This document shows positions 1 through 7,226 of a stretch of DNA of 29,979 bases, piece by piece. The position numbers and the translations under genes are program-made. Origin of the DNA: JAAAPF01 sp964481035 (GTDB taxonomy: Bacteria; Pseudomonadota; Alphaproteobacteria; Geminicoccales; Geminicoccaceae); the NCBI GenBank assembly GCA_964481035.1, contig CAYZSE010000020.1, positions 1 to 29,979 of the forward strand, written 5' to 3'. How positions within the stretch are numbered: position 1 is the first letter of the stretch; each line of letters opens with the position of its first letter. The notes beneath the pieces are model-generated. The model made no database searches and was not told where the DNA came from. It worked only from the letters and a program-made list of their open reading frames with translations.

Positions 1-73
1 GGTCGACGGCGAGGTCAAGGTCGCCGGCAAGGCGCCTTCGGCGGAGGAGCTCGAGGCCGTGCTCGGCGGCTGA
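1..73 (+). CDS. C-terminal end of a small thioredoxin-like protein (partial)
   Basis: Only the last 23 codons are present, read in the frame starting at base 2 and ending at TGA 71-73. The peptide runs VDGEVKVAGKAPSAEELEAV and ends LGG. This resembles the C-terminus of the small MTH895/TM0996-type thioredoxin-fold proteins, where a 'VVDG-VK--G-vPS-EEi' strand and helix close the fold. Such proteins are often found in arsenic-resistance clusters, which fits the neighbouring ars genes. The active-site cysteines lie outside the window, so the call rests on a short tail and on context. It converges on the phnE operon, with 10 bases between the stops. Confidence 0.4.
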   Translation, partial: VDGEVKVAGKAPSAEELEAVLGG

Positions 74-83
74 GCCGGTCTTG

Positions 84-899
84 TCAGGTGACGGCGGCGC
101 GGACCTTGGCCGAGACCCATTCGGAAAGGAGCACGGTCGCGAGGATGCAGAGGAGGATGAGGGTCACCTGCGGCCAGGCCAAGACGTTGAGCGAAGCCTG
201 CAGTTGCAGGCCGATGCCGCCGGCGCCGACGAGGCCGAGGATCGTCGATTCGCGGATGTTGATGTCCCAGCGAAAGACGCTGATGCCGGCGAAGGCCGGC
301 AGCACCTGGGGCACGAAGCCGTAGTCGATCACCTGCGCCGAGGAGGCGCCGGTGGCCCGGATCGCCTCGACCTGGCGCTCGTCGACCTCCTCGATCGCCT
401 CGTAGAGCAGCTTGCCGATGAAGCCGATCGAGCGCAGCCCGATGGCGATGATGCCGGCGAGCACGCCCGGGCCGATGATCGCGACCAGCAACAGCGCCCA
501 GATCAGCGAGTTGATCGAGCGCGAGGCGACGATGACGAAGAGGGCGATCGGCCGCAGGATGAGGCCGCTCGGGGTGGTGTTGCGGGCGGCGAGGAACGCC
601 GTCGGCACCGCCAGCGCGATGCCCAGGAGCGTGCCGAGGGTGGCGATGTTGAGCGTGTCCCAGAGCGGCCACCACAGCCGCTCCATGTAGGACCAGCGCG
701 GCGGGAACATGCGGTCGCCGATGTCGGCGGCCTGGGCGGGTGCGTCGAGCACGAACGCCCAGATCGTGTCCTCGGTCATGAGCTGCCAGCACCAGACGAA
801 CAGCACGACGAGCGCGAACCAGCCGGCCCAGGCGAGCCATTGCTGCCGCGTCGTCCGCTTCTGCCAGAGCCGCGTCTCGCCCGCGGTCGCGATCGGCAT
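84..899 (-). CDS. phnE: Phosphonate/phosphate-type ABC transporter permease PhnE (second copy)
   Basis: This is a 271-aa inner-membrane permease of the PhnE family. The frame stays open upstream to 1157, but ATG 899 is the sensible start: it gives a normal PhnE length and meets the stop of the preceding phnE in a TGATG overlap. The N-terminus has one membrane segment (WLAWAGWFALVVLFVWCW), then a periplasmic stretch, then the BPD-type permease domain. The cytoplasmic EAA loop (VEAIRATGASSAQVIDYGF) that docks on the ATPase is clear. It is the last gene of phnD-phnC-phnE-phnE and probably forms a heterodimeric channel with the copy encoded at 899-1702. Substrate cannot be told from sequence; phosphate, phosphite or a phosphonate are the family options. 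Confidence 0.88.
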   Translation of the reverse strand: MPIATAGETRLWQKRTTRQQWLAWAGWFALVVLFVWCWQLMTEDTIWAFVLDAPAQAADIGDRMFPPRWSYMERLWWPLWDTLNIATLGTLLGIALAVPTAFLAARNTTPSGLILRPIALFVIVASRSINSLIWALLLVAIIGPGVLAGIIAIGLRSIGFIGKLLYEAIEEVDERQVEAIRATGASSAQVIDYGFVPQVLPAFAGISVFRWDINIRESTILGLVGAGGIGLQLQASLNVLAWPQVTLILLCILATVLLSEWVSAKVRAAVT

Positions 900-1702
900 C
901 ACTGCACCCACTTGCGGATGTGGCTGGAGCCGTACTCGGCCGCCATGACGATCAGGATGATCAACAGCAGGATGGCCCCGGCGCTGTCGTACTCGTAGCG
1001 GTCGATGGCGGTGTTCAACGTCGCCCCGATGCCGCCGGCGCCGACGATGCCGATGACGGCCGATTCGCGGAAGTTGATGTCGAGCCGGTAGAGCGACAGG
1101 CCGATGAGCCGCGGCATGACCTGGGGTGCCACCGCGTAGTCGACGACCTGGGCCCACGACCCGCCGGTGGCGCGCACCGCCTCGACCTGGCGCCAGTCGA
1201 TGTCCTCGATGTCCTCGGCCAGGAGCTTCGCGAGAAAGCCGATGGTGGCGAAGCTCAGCGTCAAGAAGCCGGCGAAGGGCCCGAAGCCGAACATCGCGAC
1301 GAGGAAGATGGCGATGATGACCTCCTGAAAGGTCCGCGAGACCGCGATGATGCCGCGGCAGGCGAGGTAGACCGGCAGGGGTGCGAGGTTGCGGGCGGCG
1401 CCGATGCCGATCGGGATCGAGACGAGGCAGCCGACGACGGTGGAGGTCACCGTCATCGTCAGGCTCTCGGCGAGGCCGCGCCAGATGTCCCCGGCGCGGC
1501 TGGTGAAGTCCGGGGTGAGAAATCCTTGGACGAAGCGCCAGCCGCGCTCGACGCCGGCGGCGATGCGCGCCGGGTCGACCTCGACGCTGGCGAGCGCGAG
1601 GACCAGGTAGAGAAGTGCGCCGCCGTAGACGAGCCAGCGGGTCCGGTCGTCCTTGATCAACAGCGGCGGACGGCGCCAGCGGCGCCCGACGGTCGTGCTC
1701 AC
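899..1702 (-). CDS. phnE: Phosphonate/phosphate-type ABC transporter permease PhnE (first copy)
   Basis: This 267-aa PhnE-family permease starts at GTG 1702, which overlaps the phnC stop by 4 bp (GTGA), so translation is probably coupled. One N-terminal membrane segment (ALLYLVLALASVEV) and a linker precede the permease core. The EAA loop (VEAVRATGGSWAQVVDYAV) and the downstream DINFRESAVIGIVGAGGIG stretch are typical of PhnE. The sequence is clearly paralogous to the next gene, whose corresponding stretch is DINIRESTILGLVGAGGIG. Two tandem permeases are a common variant of Phn-type importers and suggest a heterodimeric pore. Confidence 0.9.
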   Translation of the reverse strand: MSTTVGRRWRRPPLLIKDDRTRWLVYGGALLYLVLALASVEVDPARIAAGVERGWRFVQGFLTPDFTSRAGDIWRGLAESLTMTVTSTVVGCLVSIPIGIGAARNLAPLPVYLACRGIIAVSRTFQEVIIAIFLVAMFGFGPFAGFLTLSFATIGFLAKLLAEDIEDIDWRQVEAVRATGGSWAQVVDYAVAPQVMPRLIGLSLYRLDINFRESAVIGIVGAGGIGATLNTAIDRYEYDSAGAILLLIILIVMAAEYGSSHIRKWVQ

Positions 1703-2523
1703 GCCAAGCCCGCCAGGCGGGCTTCCTCGAGGCGCGCGGCGTCGTCGGCGCGATCCTCGGCGGCGCGGGCCTGCATCGCCGTCCAGTCCTCCTCGCCGTA
1801 GATGGTGGTGAGGACCGTGTCGTCGAGCGCCGACGGCGGGCCGTCGAAGACCATCTCGCCGGCCCGGAGCCCGAGGATGCGGTCGACGAACATCTGCGCC
1901 AGCATGACGTCGTGGATGTTGACGATCGCCGGCAGGTCGCGCTCGCCGCAGATGTCGCGGATGAGCCGCATGATCTGCCGCGAGGTCTTGGGGTCGAGCG
2001 AGGCGGTCGGCTCGTCGACCAGCAGCAGCTCCGGGTCCTGCTCGAGCGCGCGGGCGATGCCGACCCGCTGACGCTGGCCGCCCGACAGCGCGTCGGCGCG
2101 CTTGTCGGCCTGGTCGGCGAGCCCGACGCGATCGAGCAGCGCGAACGCCTTGTCGACGTCCGGCTGCGGAAAGCGCCGTGAGAGGCTCTGCCAGAACGAG
2201 ACGTAGCCGAGCCGGCCGGAGAGCACGTTCTCCATCACCGTCAGCCGCTCGACGAGCGCGTATTCCTGAAAGATCATGCCCATGCGGCGGCGCACCCGAC
2301 GCAACTCACGCTGGCCGAGCCGGGCGACGTCGACGCCGTCCAGGAGCACGCGCCCGGCCGTCGGCTCGACCAGCCGGTTGACGCAGCGGATCAGCGTCGA
2401 CTTGCCGGCGCCGGACGGGCCGATCAGCCCGACGATCTGGCCGGCGTCGACGGTGAAGGAGACGCCGCGGAGCGCCCGGTCACCGGTCCGGTAACGCTTC
2501 TCCAGATCTTCGACGACGAGCAT
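1699..2523 (-). CDS. phnC: Phosphonate/phosphate-type ABC transporter ATP-binding protein PhnC
   Basis: This 274-aa ATPase is predicted to power the PhnE pair at the cytoplasmic face. All ABC landmarks are visible: Walker A GPSGAGKST near residue 35, Q-loop in GMIFQEYALVERLTVMENVL, signature LSGGQRQRVGIARAL, Walker B LLLVDEPTASLD, and the switch histidine in NIHDVMLAQ. The last 30 or so residues (RAAEDRADDAARLEEARLAG) form a charged helical tail beyond the usual end. The start is ATG 2523. The 67-base spacer from phnD holds a long perfect hairpin, so phnC may be expressed at a different level from phnD. Confidence 0.93.
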   Translation of the reverse strand: MLVVEDLEKRYRTGDRALRGVSFTVDAGQIVGLIGPSGAGKSTLIRCVNRLVEPTAGRVLLDGVDVARLGQRELRRVRRRMGMIFQEYALVERLTVMENVLSGRLGYVSFWQSLSRRFPQPDVDKAFALLDRVGLADQADKRADALSGGQRQRVGIARALEQDPELLLVDEPTASLDPKTSRQIMRLIRDICGERDLPAIVNIHDVMLAQMFVDRILGLRAGEMVFDGPPSALDDTVLTTIYGEEDWTAMQARAAEDRADDAARLEEARLAGLA

Positions 2524-2552
2524 CGGTTCTCCAAGATCAGGGCCGCAGATCG

Positions 2553-2580
2553 CGGCACCGGGGCCCTGGCCCCGGTGCCG
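2553..2580 (-). other. Intercistronic hairpin between phnD and phnC
   Basis: Bases 2553-2565 are perfectly complementary to 2568-2580 (13 paired positions, two-base centre; realistically an 11-12 bp stem with a 4-6 base loop). No T-run follows on either strand, so it is not a classical intrinsic terminator. Its place directly after the binding-protein gene matches hairpins in other importers that protect the upstream message from 3' decay, or partly stop transcription, so that more binding protein than permease is made. That role is inferred. Confidence 0.6.
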
Positions 2581-2590
2581 ATGCCCCCTA

Positions 2591-3550
2591 TCAGCGGCAC
2601 TCGTAGGAGACGCCGTTCGCCTCGTCGATGGTCCGGATCACCGCCCAGTCGTCTTTGAAGGTGATCTCGATGAACTGGTCCTCGCCGCTCTTACCGAACT
2701 CCTCGGCCAGCTTCGAGCCCTCCCACGGGAAGGTAAAGAAGGCCTCTTTGATCTTCTCCTGCAGCTCCGGCGTGAGGTTGTGAACGGTGCCATAGCCGGT
2801 GGTGGGGAAGGTTTGGGAGGTGTAGAGCACGACGAAATCGTCCTCGCCGACCACGCCGCGCTCGATCATCCGTGACTTGACCGAGTTGGCGATGGCGGCG
2901 GCAGGATAGTCCTGGTTGGCGACGCCGAGGATCGAGTTGTCGTGCTTGCCGGAGAACGCGGCTTCGAAGTCGCGGCCGGCCTCCAGGCCGAACTCGGCCT
3001 TCAATAGCGCGGAAGGAGCCTTGAAGCCGGAGTTCGACGTCTCGGCGGTAAACGCCAAAGTCTGGCCCTTCAGGTCCTCGACGCTCTCGATGCCGGAATC
3101 TGGATGGGTGATGATCTCCATCTCGTAGCCGAAGCTGCCGTCGGAGCCGGCCATCATGGCGAACGGGCGAAAGCCCGCGCAGGCCACGGCGATCGGGTTC
3201 GAGCCGGTGTTGAAGCCTGCGACGTGGAGGCGCCCCGCGCGCATCGCCTCGAGCTGCGCCGCATTCGACTGCACCGGGAAGAACTGCACCGACTTGCCGG
3301 TGACCTCCTCCATGTGGGCGAGAAAGCCCGCCCAGACCTCCTCGTAGACCGCCGGGTCCTCGACCGGGGTGTAGGCGAAGATCAGCGTCGACGGATCGAT
3401 CTGCTCGCTCGGATCACTCGGAATGTCGGCGATGAGGTCGCCGTCCTCGTCGGTAAAACGCGGGTCGAGCGTGAAGGCGGCGGCGGGAACCGCGCTCGCC
3501 ATCGCGAGCAAGCCGGCGACCGCGCCGATCTGAAAGATCGTAGCTGGCAT
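2591..3550 (-). CDS. phnD: Phosphonate/phosphate-type ABC transporter substrate-binding protein PhnD
   Basis: This is a 319-aa periplasmic binding protein. The frame is open to 3682, but ATG 3550 is chosen: GGGAG lies about 7 bases upstream, and the next residues form a standard signal peptide (hydrophobic GAVAGLLAMASA, cleavage after VPAAA). The mature part has PhnD-family features: TLIFAYTPVEDPAVY near the N-terminus, VAGFNTGSNPIAVACAGF, and SNSGFKAPSALLKAEFG in the ligand-cleft region. It heads the reverse operon and is preceded by a PHO box, so expression under phosphate starvation is expected. In an arsenic island the ligand is more likely phosphate, phosphite or a phosphonate than something unrelated, but the sequence does not settle this. 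Confidence 0.88.
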   Translation of the reverse strand: MPATIFQIGAVAGLLAMASAVPAAAFTLDPRFTDEDGDLIADIPSDPSEQIDPSTLIFAYTPVEDPAVYEEVWAGFLAHMEEVTGKSVQFFPVQSNAAQLEAMRAGRLHVAGFNTGSNPIAVACAGFRPFAMMAGSDGSFGYEMEIITHPDSGIESVEDLKGQTLAFTAETSNSGFKAPSALLKAEFGLEAGRDFEAAFSGKHDNSILGVANQDYPAAAIANSVKSRMIERGVVGEDDFVVLYTSQTFPTTGYGTVHNLTPELQEKIKEAFFTFPWEGSKLAEEFGKSGEDQFIEITFKDDWAVIRTIDEANGVSYECR

Positions 3551-3595
3551 GGTGTACTCCCAGGCAGGATTGAAGCGGTTGCGTAGCGGTAAATT

Positions 3596-3613
3596 ATGAC
3601 ACGACGATGACAG
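3596..3613 (-). promoter_or_regulatory. PHO box upstream of phnD
   Basis: On the reverse strand these 18 bases read CTGTCATCGTCGTGTCAT. This is two 7-mers, CTGTCAT and GTGTCAT, separated by 4 bases, against the PhoB half-site consensus CTGTCAT with the same 11-base period (7/7 and 6/7 matches). It lies 46 bases from the phnD start, where a PhoB site replacing a -35 element would sit. It points to PhoR/PhoB control of phnDCEE. Confidence 0.72.
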
Positions 3614-3654
3614 GCCGCGCCGCAAAGGCACGGCGATCGGCCCGTAATTCATTC

Positions 3655-3672
3655 TTTCGAGCCTCGTCGAAA
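3655..3672. promoter_or_regulatory. Inverted repeat upstream of acr3, candidate ArsR operator
   Basis: TTTCGA and TCGAAA are perfect inverted 6-mers separated by 6 bases. The site ends 35 bases before the acr3 TTG start and abuts TATCAT (3673-3678), a possible -10 element. An ArsR-family regulator is the second gene of the operon, and members of that family commonly bind inverted repeats overlapping their own promoter. Assignment to ArsR is inference. Confidence 0.4.
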
Positions 3673-3707
3673 TATCATACAAGACGGCAATCGAGAGGAG
3701 ATGGCCG

Positions 3708-4787
3708 TTGTCCGATCAGCCCGCGAGACTGGGCTTATTCGCTCGCTACCTCACGCTCTGGGTGGCGTTGTGCATCGTCGTCGGGATCGCCCTCGGGCAT
3801 TGGTTCCCGGCGGCCTTCCAGGCGCTCGGCGCGCTCGAGGTGGCCAAGGTCAACCTGCCGGTGGCGGTGCTGATCTGGGCGATGATCGTGCCGATGCTCT
3901 TGAAGATCGACATGCGCGCGCTCAAGGAGGTCGGCCAGCACTGGCGCGGCATCGGGGTGACGCTCGCCGTCAATTGGGCCTTCAAGCCGTTCCTCATGGC
4001 GGCCCTTGGCTGGCTGTTCATCGGCTGGCTGTTTCGCCCGCTGCTGCCCGAGGCGCAGATCGAGAGCTACATCGCCGGCCTCATCATCCTGGGTGCTGCC
4101 CCCTGCACGGCGATGGTCTTCGTCTGGAGCAACCTGACGAAGGGCGAGCCGCATTTCACCCTGAGCCAGGTGGCGCTGAACGACGCGGTGATGATCGTCG
4201 CCTTCGCGCCGATCGTGGCCCTGCTCTTGGGCCTTTCGGCGATCACCGTGCCGTGGGAGACCCTCTTTCTCTCGGTCGTCATCTACATCCTCATTCCGTT
4301 CGCCGTCGCTCAGCTCTGGCGCCGCCAGGCGCTCGCCGGCGGCGAGGCGGCACTGGGCCGCCTCTTGGCCCGCATCGAGCCGCTCTCGCTCGCGGCCCTC
4401 TTGGCGACGCTCGTCCTGCTCTTCGCCTTCCAGGGCGAGCAGATCGTGGCCCAGCCCTTCGTCATCGCGCTCCTCGCCGTCCCGATCCTGTTCCAGGGCT
4501 ACATCACCGCCGGCGTGGGCTACCTCGCCAACCGCCGCCTCGGCGTCGCCCACGAGATCGCGGGGCCGTCGACCATGATCGGCGCGTCGAACTTCTTCGA
4601 GCTCGCCGTCGCCACCGCCATCGTGCTCTTCGGCTTCGAGAGCGGGGCGGCGCTCGCCACCGTGGTCGGGGTGCTGGTCGAGGTCCCGGTCATGCTGTCG
4701 CTCGTCGCCATCGTGAACGCTTCCAAGGGCTGGTACGAGCGCGGTGCTGCCGCTGCTGCCGGCCGGCCGGCGGTCGTGGAGCGCTGA
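3708..4787 (+). CDS. acr3: ACR3-family arsenite efflux transporter
   Basis: This 359-aa inner-membrane protein belongs to the ACR3 (BART superfamily) arsenite carriers, which have ten membrane helices. Diagnostic segments are visible: NLPVAVLIWAMIVPMLLKID after the second helix, GAAPCTAMVFVWSNL with the conserved Cys at residue 133, and LVEVPVMLSLVAIVNASKGW with the conserved Glu near the end. The start is TTG 3708, placed 7 bases after GAGGAG (3695-3700). The ATG at 3701 is in another frame. It opens the forward ars operon, with arsR two bases downstream. Confidence 0.93.
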   Translation: MSDQPARLGLFARYLTLWVALCIVVGIALGHWFPAAFQALGALEVAKVNLPVAVLIWAMIVPMLLKIDMRALKEVGQHWRGIGVTLAVNWAFKPFLMAALGWLFIGWLFRPLLPEAQIESYIAGLIILGAAPCTAMVFVWSNLTKGEPHFTLSQVALNDAVMIVAFAPIVALLLGLSAITVPWETLFLSVVIYILIPFAVAQLWRRQALAGGEAALGRLLARIEPLSLAALLATLVLLFAFQGEQIVAQPFVIALLAVPILFQGYITAGVGYLANRRLGVAHEIAGPSTMIGASNFFELAVATAIVLFGFESGAALATVVGVLVEVPVMLSLVAIVNASKGWYERGAAAAAGRPAVVER

Positions 4788-4789
4788 CG

Positions 4790-5182
4790 ATGCAGCCGAA
4801 GGCCGCCGTCGCCGCCTTCGCCTCGCTCGGCCAGGCGCACCGGCTCGCGGTCTTCCGCATGCTCATGGAGGCCGGCCCCGCCGGGCTCACCGCCGGCGAC
4901 ATCGCCCAAAGGTTGGGCGTAGCGGCCTCCAGCCTCTCCTCGCACCTGGCGACGCTGGAGCGCTCCAGCCTGCTCCGCTCGTGGCGGGTGACCCGCAACA
5001 TCTTCTACGCCGTCGACGTCGAGGGCACGCGCGAGCTGGTCGCGTTCCTCACCCAGGACTGCTGTCGAGGACACCCCGAGATCTGCGGGTTCGAGCCCGC
5101 CGGAGGCTGCCGTGGCGATCACGATCTACCACAACCCGGCCTGTGGGACGTCGCGCAACGTGCTGGCGATGATCCGCAATAG
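4790..5182 (+). CDS. arsR: ArsR-family arsenic-responsive repressor
   Basis: This 130-aa winged-helix repressor starts at ATG 4790. The HTH lies around residues 33-60 (LTAGDIAQRLGVAASSLSSH). The classic helix-3 motif CVCDL is absent. Instead a cysteine cluster follows the last core helix (C91, C92 and C99 in QDCCRGHPEIC), resembling ArsR proteins that sense As(III) through C-terminal cysteines, as in Acidithiobacillus ferrooxidans. The last 71 bases overlap arsC in another frame, so the final 23 residues or so (including GDHDLPQPGLWDVAQ) are probably a by-product of that overlap. It is expected to repress the operon until arsenite binds. Confidence 0.88.
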   Translation: MQPKAAVAAFASLGQAHRLAVFRMLMEAGPAGLTAGDIAQRLGVAASSLSSHLATLERSSLLRSWRVTRNIFYAVDVEGTRELVAFLTQDCCRGHPEICGFEPAGGCRGDHDLPQPGLWDVAQRAGDDPQ

Positions 5183-5579
5183 CGGCGCGGAGCCGAGCAT
5201 CGTCCGCTACCTCGAGACGCCGCCCGACCGCGCGACGCTCGAAGACCTGATCGCGCGCATGGGCATCGCCGCGCGAGCTCTGCTGCGGCGCAAGGACACG
5301 CCTTACGACGCGCTCGGGCTCGACGACCCGGGCTGGTCGGACGACGCCCTATTGGACCTTATGCTGGAGCACCCGATCCTCATCAACCGGCCGATCGTCG
5401 TCACGCCCCTCGGCGTGAAGCTCTGCCGTCCCTCGGAAACCGTGCTCGACATCCTGCCGCAGCCGCAGCGCGGCCCCTTCGCCAAGGAGGACGGCGAGAT
5501 CGTCGTCGACGCGCACGGCCAGCGTGTGCGCAGCGCCACCGACCCAACCTCGAACCCGCACCGGGAGGCTACGCCATGA
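5112..5579 (+). CDS. arsC: Glutaredoxin-coupled arsenate reductase ArsC
   Basis: This 155-aa protein of the ArsC/Spx thioredoxin-fold family reduces As(V) to As(III) using glutathione/glutaredoxin. The N-terminus is AITIYHNPACGTSRN with catalytic Cys at residue 11. RRKDTPYDALGLDD and ILINRPIVVTPLGVKLCRP are further family blocks and carry the conserved arginines that surround arsenate. The start is GTG 5112, set by GGAGG at 5102-5106 and by the need to keep the first beta strand, although it lies 71 bases inside arsR. Its stop overlaps the next ORF start as ATGA. Confidence 0.93.
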   Translation: MAITIYHNPACGTSRNVLAMIRNSGAEPSIVRYLETPPDRATLEDLIARMGIAARALLRRKDTPYDALGLDDPGWSDDALLDLMLEHPILINRPIVVTPLGVKLCRPSETVLDILPQPQRGPFAKEDGEIVVDAHGQRVRSATDPTSNPHREATP

Positions 5580-5674
5580 CGCTGAAATCCACCCTGGCCC
5601 GCCGTTCCCTCCCACCGGGGCGGCTCGCATCGGCTCGCCCGCAGCTCACGCTGGCCACGGAGGACGCTCGATGA
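5576..5674 (+). CDS. 32-codon ORF bridging the two arsenate reductase genes
   Basis: The ORF reads MTLKSTLARRSLPPG and ends QLTLATEDAR. Its ATG overlaps the arsC stop (ATGA, 5576-5579) and its TGA overlaps the next ATG (ATGA, 5671-5674). GGGAGG at 5563-5568 gives it a well placed ribosome-binding site. No domain, signal peptide or membrane segment is recognised; the peptide is basic and Leu/Ala/Arg-rich. It may be a real small protein, or it may serve only to keep ribosomes moving from arsC into the next gene. Confidence 0.4.
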   Translation: MTLKSTLARRSLPPGRLASARPQLTLATEDAR

Positions 5675-6189
5675 CCGCTCGTCCTTTCAACGTCCTCTTT
5701 CTCTGCACCGGCAACTCCGCCCGCAGCATCATGGCCGAAGCGTCGCTGAGCCGCTGGGGCGTGGGCAAGTTCAACGCCTATTCCGCCGGCAGCCAGCCGC
5801 GCGGCGCGCTCCACCCGATGACGGTGCGGGTGCTCGAGAAGCTCAACTTCGATCCGAGCCGCTTCCGCTCCAAGGACTGGGAAGAGTTCACCGGTCCCGC
5901 GGCGCCCGAGCTCGACTTCGTCTTCACCGTCTGCGACCGTGCCGCCGAGGAAGTCTGCCCGGTCTGGCCGGGCCAGCCGATGACGGCGCATTGGGGGATC
6001 GAGGACCCGGTCGAATACGTCGGCGACGACCAGCACACCTACAACTACTTCCTGCGCGTCTACACCTACCTCGACAACCGGATCAAAATCTTCACCGCGC
6101 TGCCGCTGAAGTCGCTGAGCAAGCTGTCCTTGCAGGACCGGCTCGACGAGATCGGCAAGCTCCGCGACGACACGTCGGTGGAGACCTGA
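5671..6189 (+). CDS. LMW-PTP-type (thioredoxin-coupled) arsenate reductase
   Basis: This 172-aa protein has the low-molecular-weight tyrosine phosphatase fold. The P-loop is CTGNSARS (CX5R, C12 to R18). Two further cysteines in TVCDRAAEEVCPVWPG (C87 and C95) match the cysteine pair of thioredoxin-coupled ArsC, and HWGIEDP carries the general-acid aspartate region. It is unrelated to the arsC at 5112-5579, so the operon encodes both reductase types. The start is ATG 5671; upstream codons in the frame are open but overlap the small ORF. A pure phosphatase role is less likely given the triad and context. Confidence 0.88.
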   Translation: MTARPFNVLFLCTGNSARSIMAEASLSRWGVGKFNAYSAGSQPRGALHPMTVRVLEKLNFDPSRFRSKDWEEFTGPAAPELDFVFTVCDRAAEEVCPVWPGQPMTAHWGIEDPVEYVGDDQHTYNYFLRVYTYLDNRIKIFTALPLKSLSKLSLQDRLDEIGKLRDDTSVET

Positions 6190-6194
6190 GCACC

Positions 6195-7226
6195 ATGCGC
6201 GTCGGCATCAACGGCTTCGGGCGCATCGGCCGGCTCGCCTGCCGGGCGGCGCTCGGCGGGCTCGCGCGGGACGGGGCGACCCTCGACATCGTCCACGTCA
6301 ACGAGGTCGCGGGCGGCGTCGAGACGGCGGCGCACCTCTTGGCGTTCGACAGCGTCCACGGCCGCTGGCGCGCGGCCGTGGACGTCGCCGACGACGCCAT
6401 CCGCATCGGCGACCGACGCCTCGGCTTCAGCGAGCACGGCTCCCCGGCCCAGATCCCCTGGGCCGACCTCGGCGTCGAGGTCGTCGTCGAGAGCTCGGGC
6501 AAGTTCACCAAGCAGGCTCAGCTCGAAGCGCACCTCCGGGCCGGCGCCCGGGCGGTGGTCGTCGCCGCACCGGTCAAGGACGGCCCGTTGAACGTCGTCA
6601 TGGGCGTCAACGATCACCTCTACGACCCCGCGCGGCACCCGATCGTCACCGCCGCATCGTGCACGACCAACTGCCTCGCTCCCGTCGTCAAGCCGATCCA
6701 CGAGCGGCTCGGCATCCGCCACGGCGCCATCACGACGATCCACGACGTGACCAACACCCAGGTCATCGTCGACGCTCCCAAGAAGGACCTCAGGCGCGCC
6801 CGGTCGGCGCTCGCCTCGCTGATCCCGACGACGACGGGCTCGGCCACCGCCATCGGCCTGATCTATCCGGAGCTGCAGGGCAAGCTGAACGGCCACGCCG
6901 TGCGCGTCCCGCTGCTCAACGCCAGCCTCACCGACTGCGTCTTCGAGGTCGCGCGCAACACTACCGCCGAGGAGGTCAACGCCATCCTCGAGGAGGCGGC
7001 GGCGACGCCCGAGCTGCGTGACATTCTCGGCGTCGAGCGGCGGCCGCTGGTCTCGGTCGACTACCGAAGCGACACCCGCTCCGCGATCGTCGATGCGCCC
7101 TCGACCATGGTCGTCGACGGCACGGCGGTGAAGATCTTCGCCTGGTACGACAACGAGATGGGCTATGCCTGCCGGCTCGTGGAATTGACGGCCAAGGTCG
7201 CCGCCGCCCTGGAGGCGGGCGCATGA
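6195..7226 (+). CDS. ArsJ-associated glyceraldehyde-3-phosphate dehydrogenase
   Basis: This 343-aa protein is a complete type I GAPDH: N-terminal NAD-binding GINGFGRIGR, catalytic SCTTNC with Cys156, TTTGSATAIG for phosphate binding, and WYDNEMGYACR at the C-terminus. Paired with arsJ by a 4-bp overlap, it fits the described arsenate pathway in which GAPDH uses arsenate in place of phosphate to make 1-arseno-3-phosphoglycerate, which ArsJ exports. The gene begins 5 bases after the second reductase gene. A housekeeping glycolytic enzyme is a less likely reading because of its position. Confidence 0.92.
   Translation: MRVGINGFGRIGRLACRAALGGLARDGATLDIVHVNEVAGGVETAAHLLAFDSVHGRWRAAVDVADDAIRIGDRRLGFSEHGSPAQIPWADLGVEVVVESSGKFTKQAQLEAHLRAGARAVVVAAPVKDGPLNVVMGVNDHLYDPARHPIVTAASCTTNCLAPVVKPIHERLGIRHGAITTIHDVTNTQVIVDAPKKDLRRARSALASLIPTTTGSATAIGLIYPELQGKLNGHAVRVPLLNASLTDCVFEVARNTTAEEVNAILEEAAATPELRDILGVERRPLVSVDYRSDTRSAIVDAPSTMVVDGTAVKIFAWYDNEMGYACRLVELTAKVAAALEAGA

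Noticed and set aside
3701..5182. 493-codon open frame starting at ATG 3701
   Set aside because: Its first 360 codons are an out-of-frame shadow of acr3, rich in Arg/Ala/Gly. Only the part from ATG 4790 is real (arsR).
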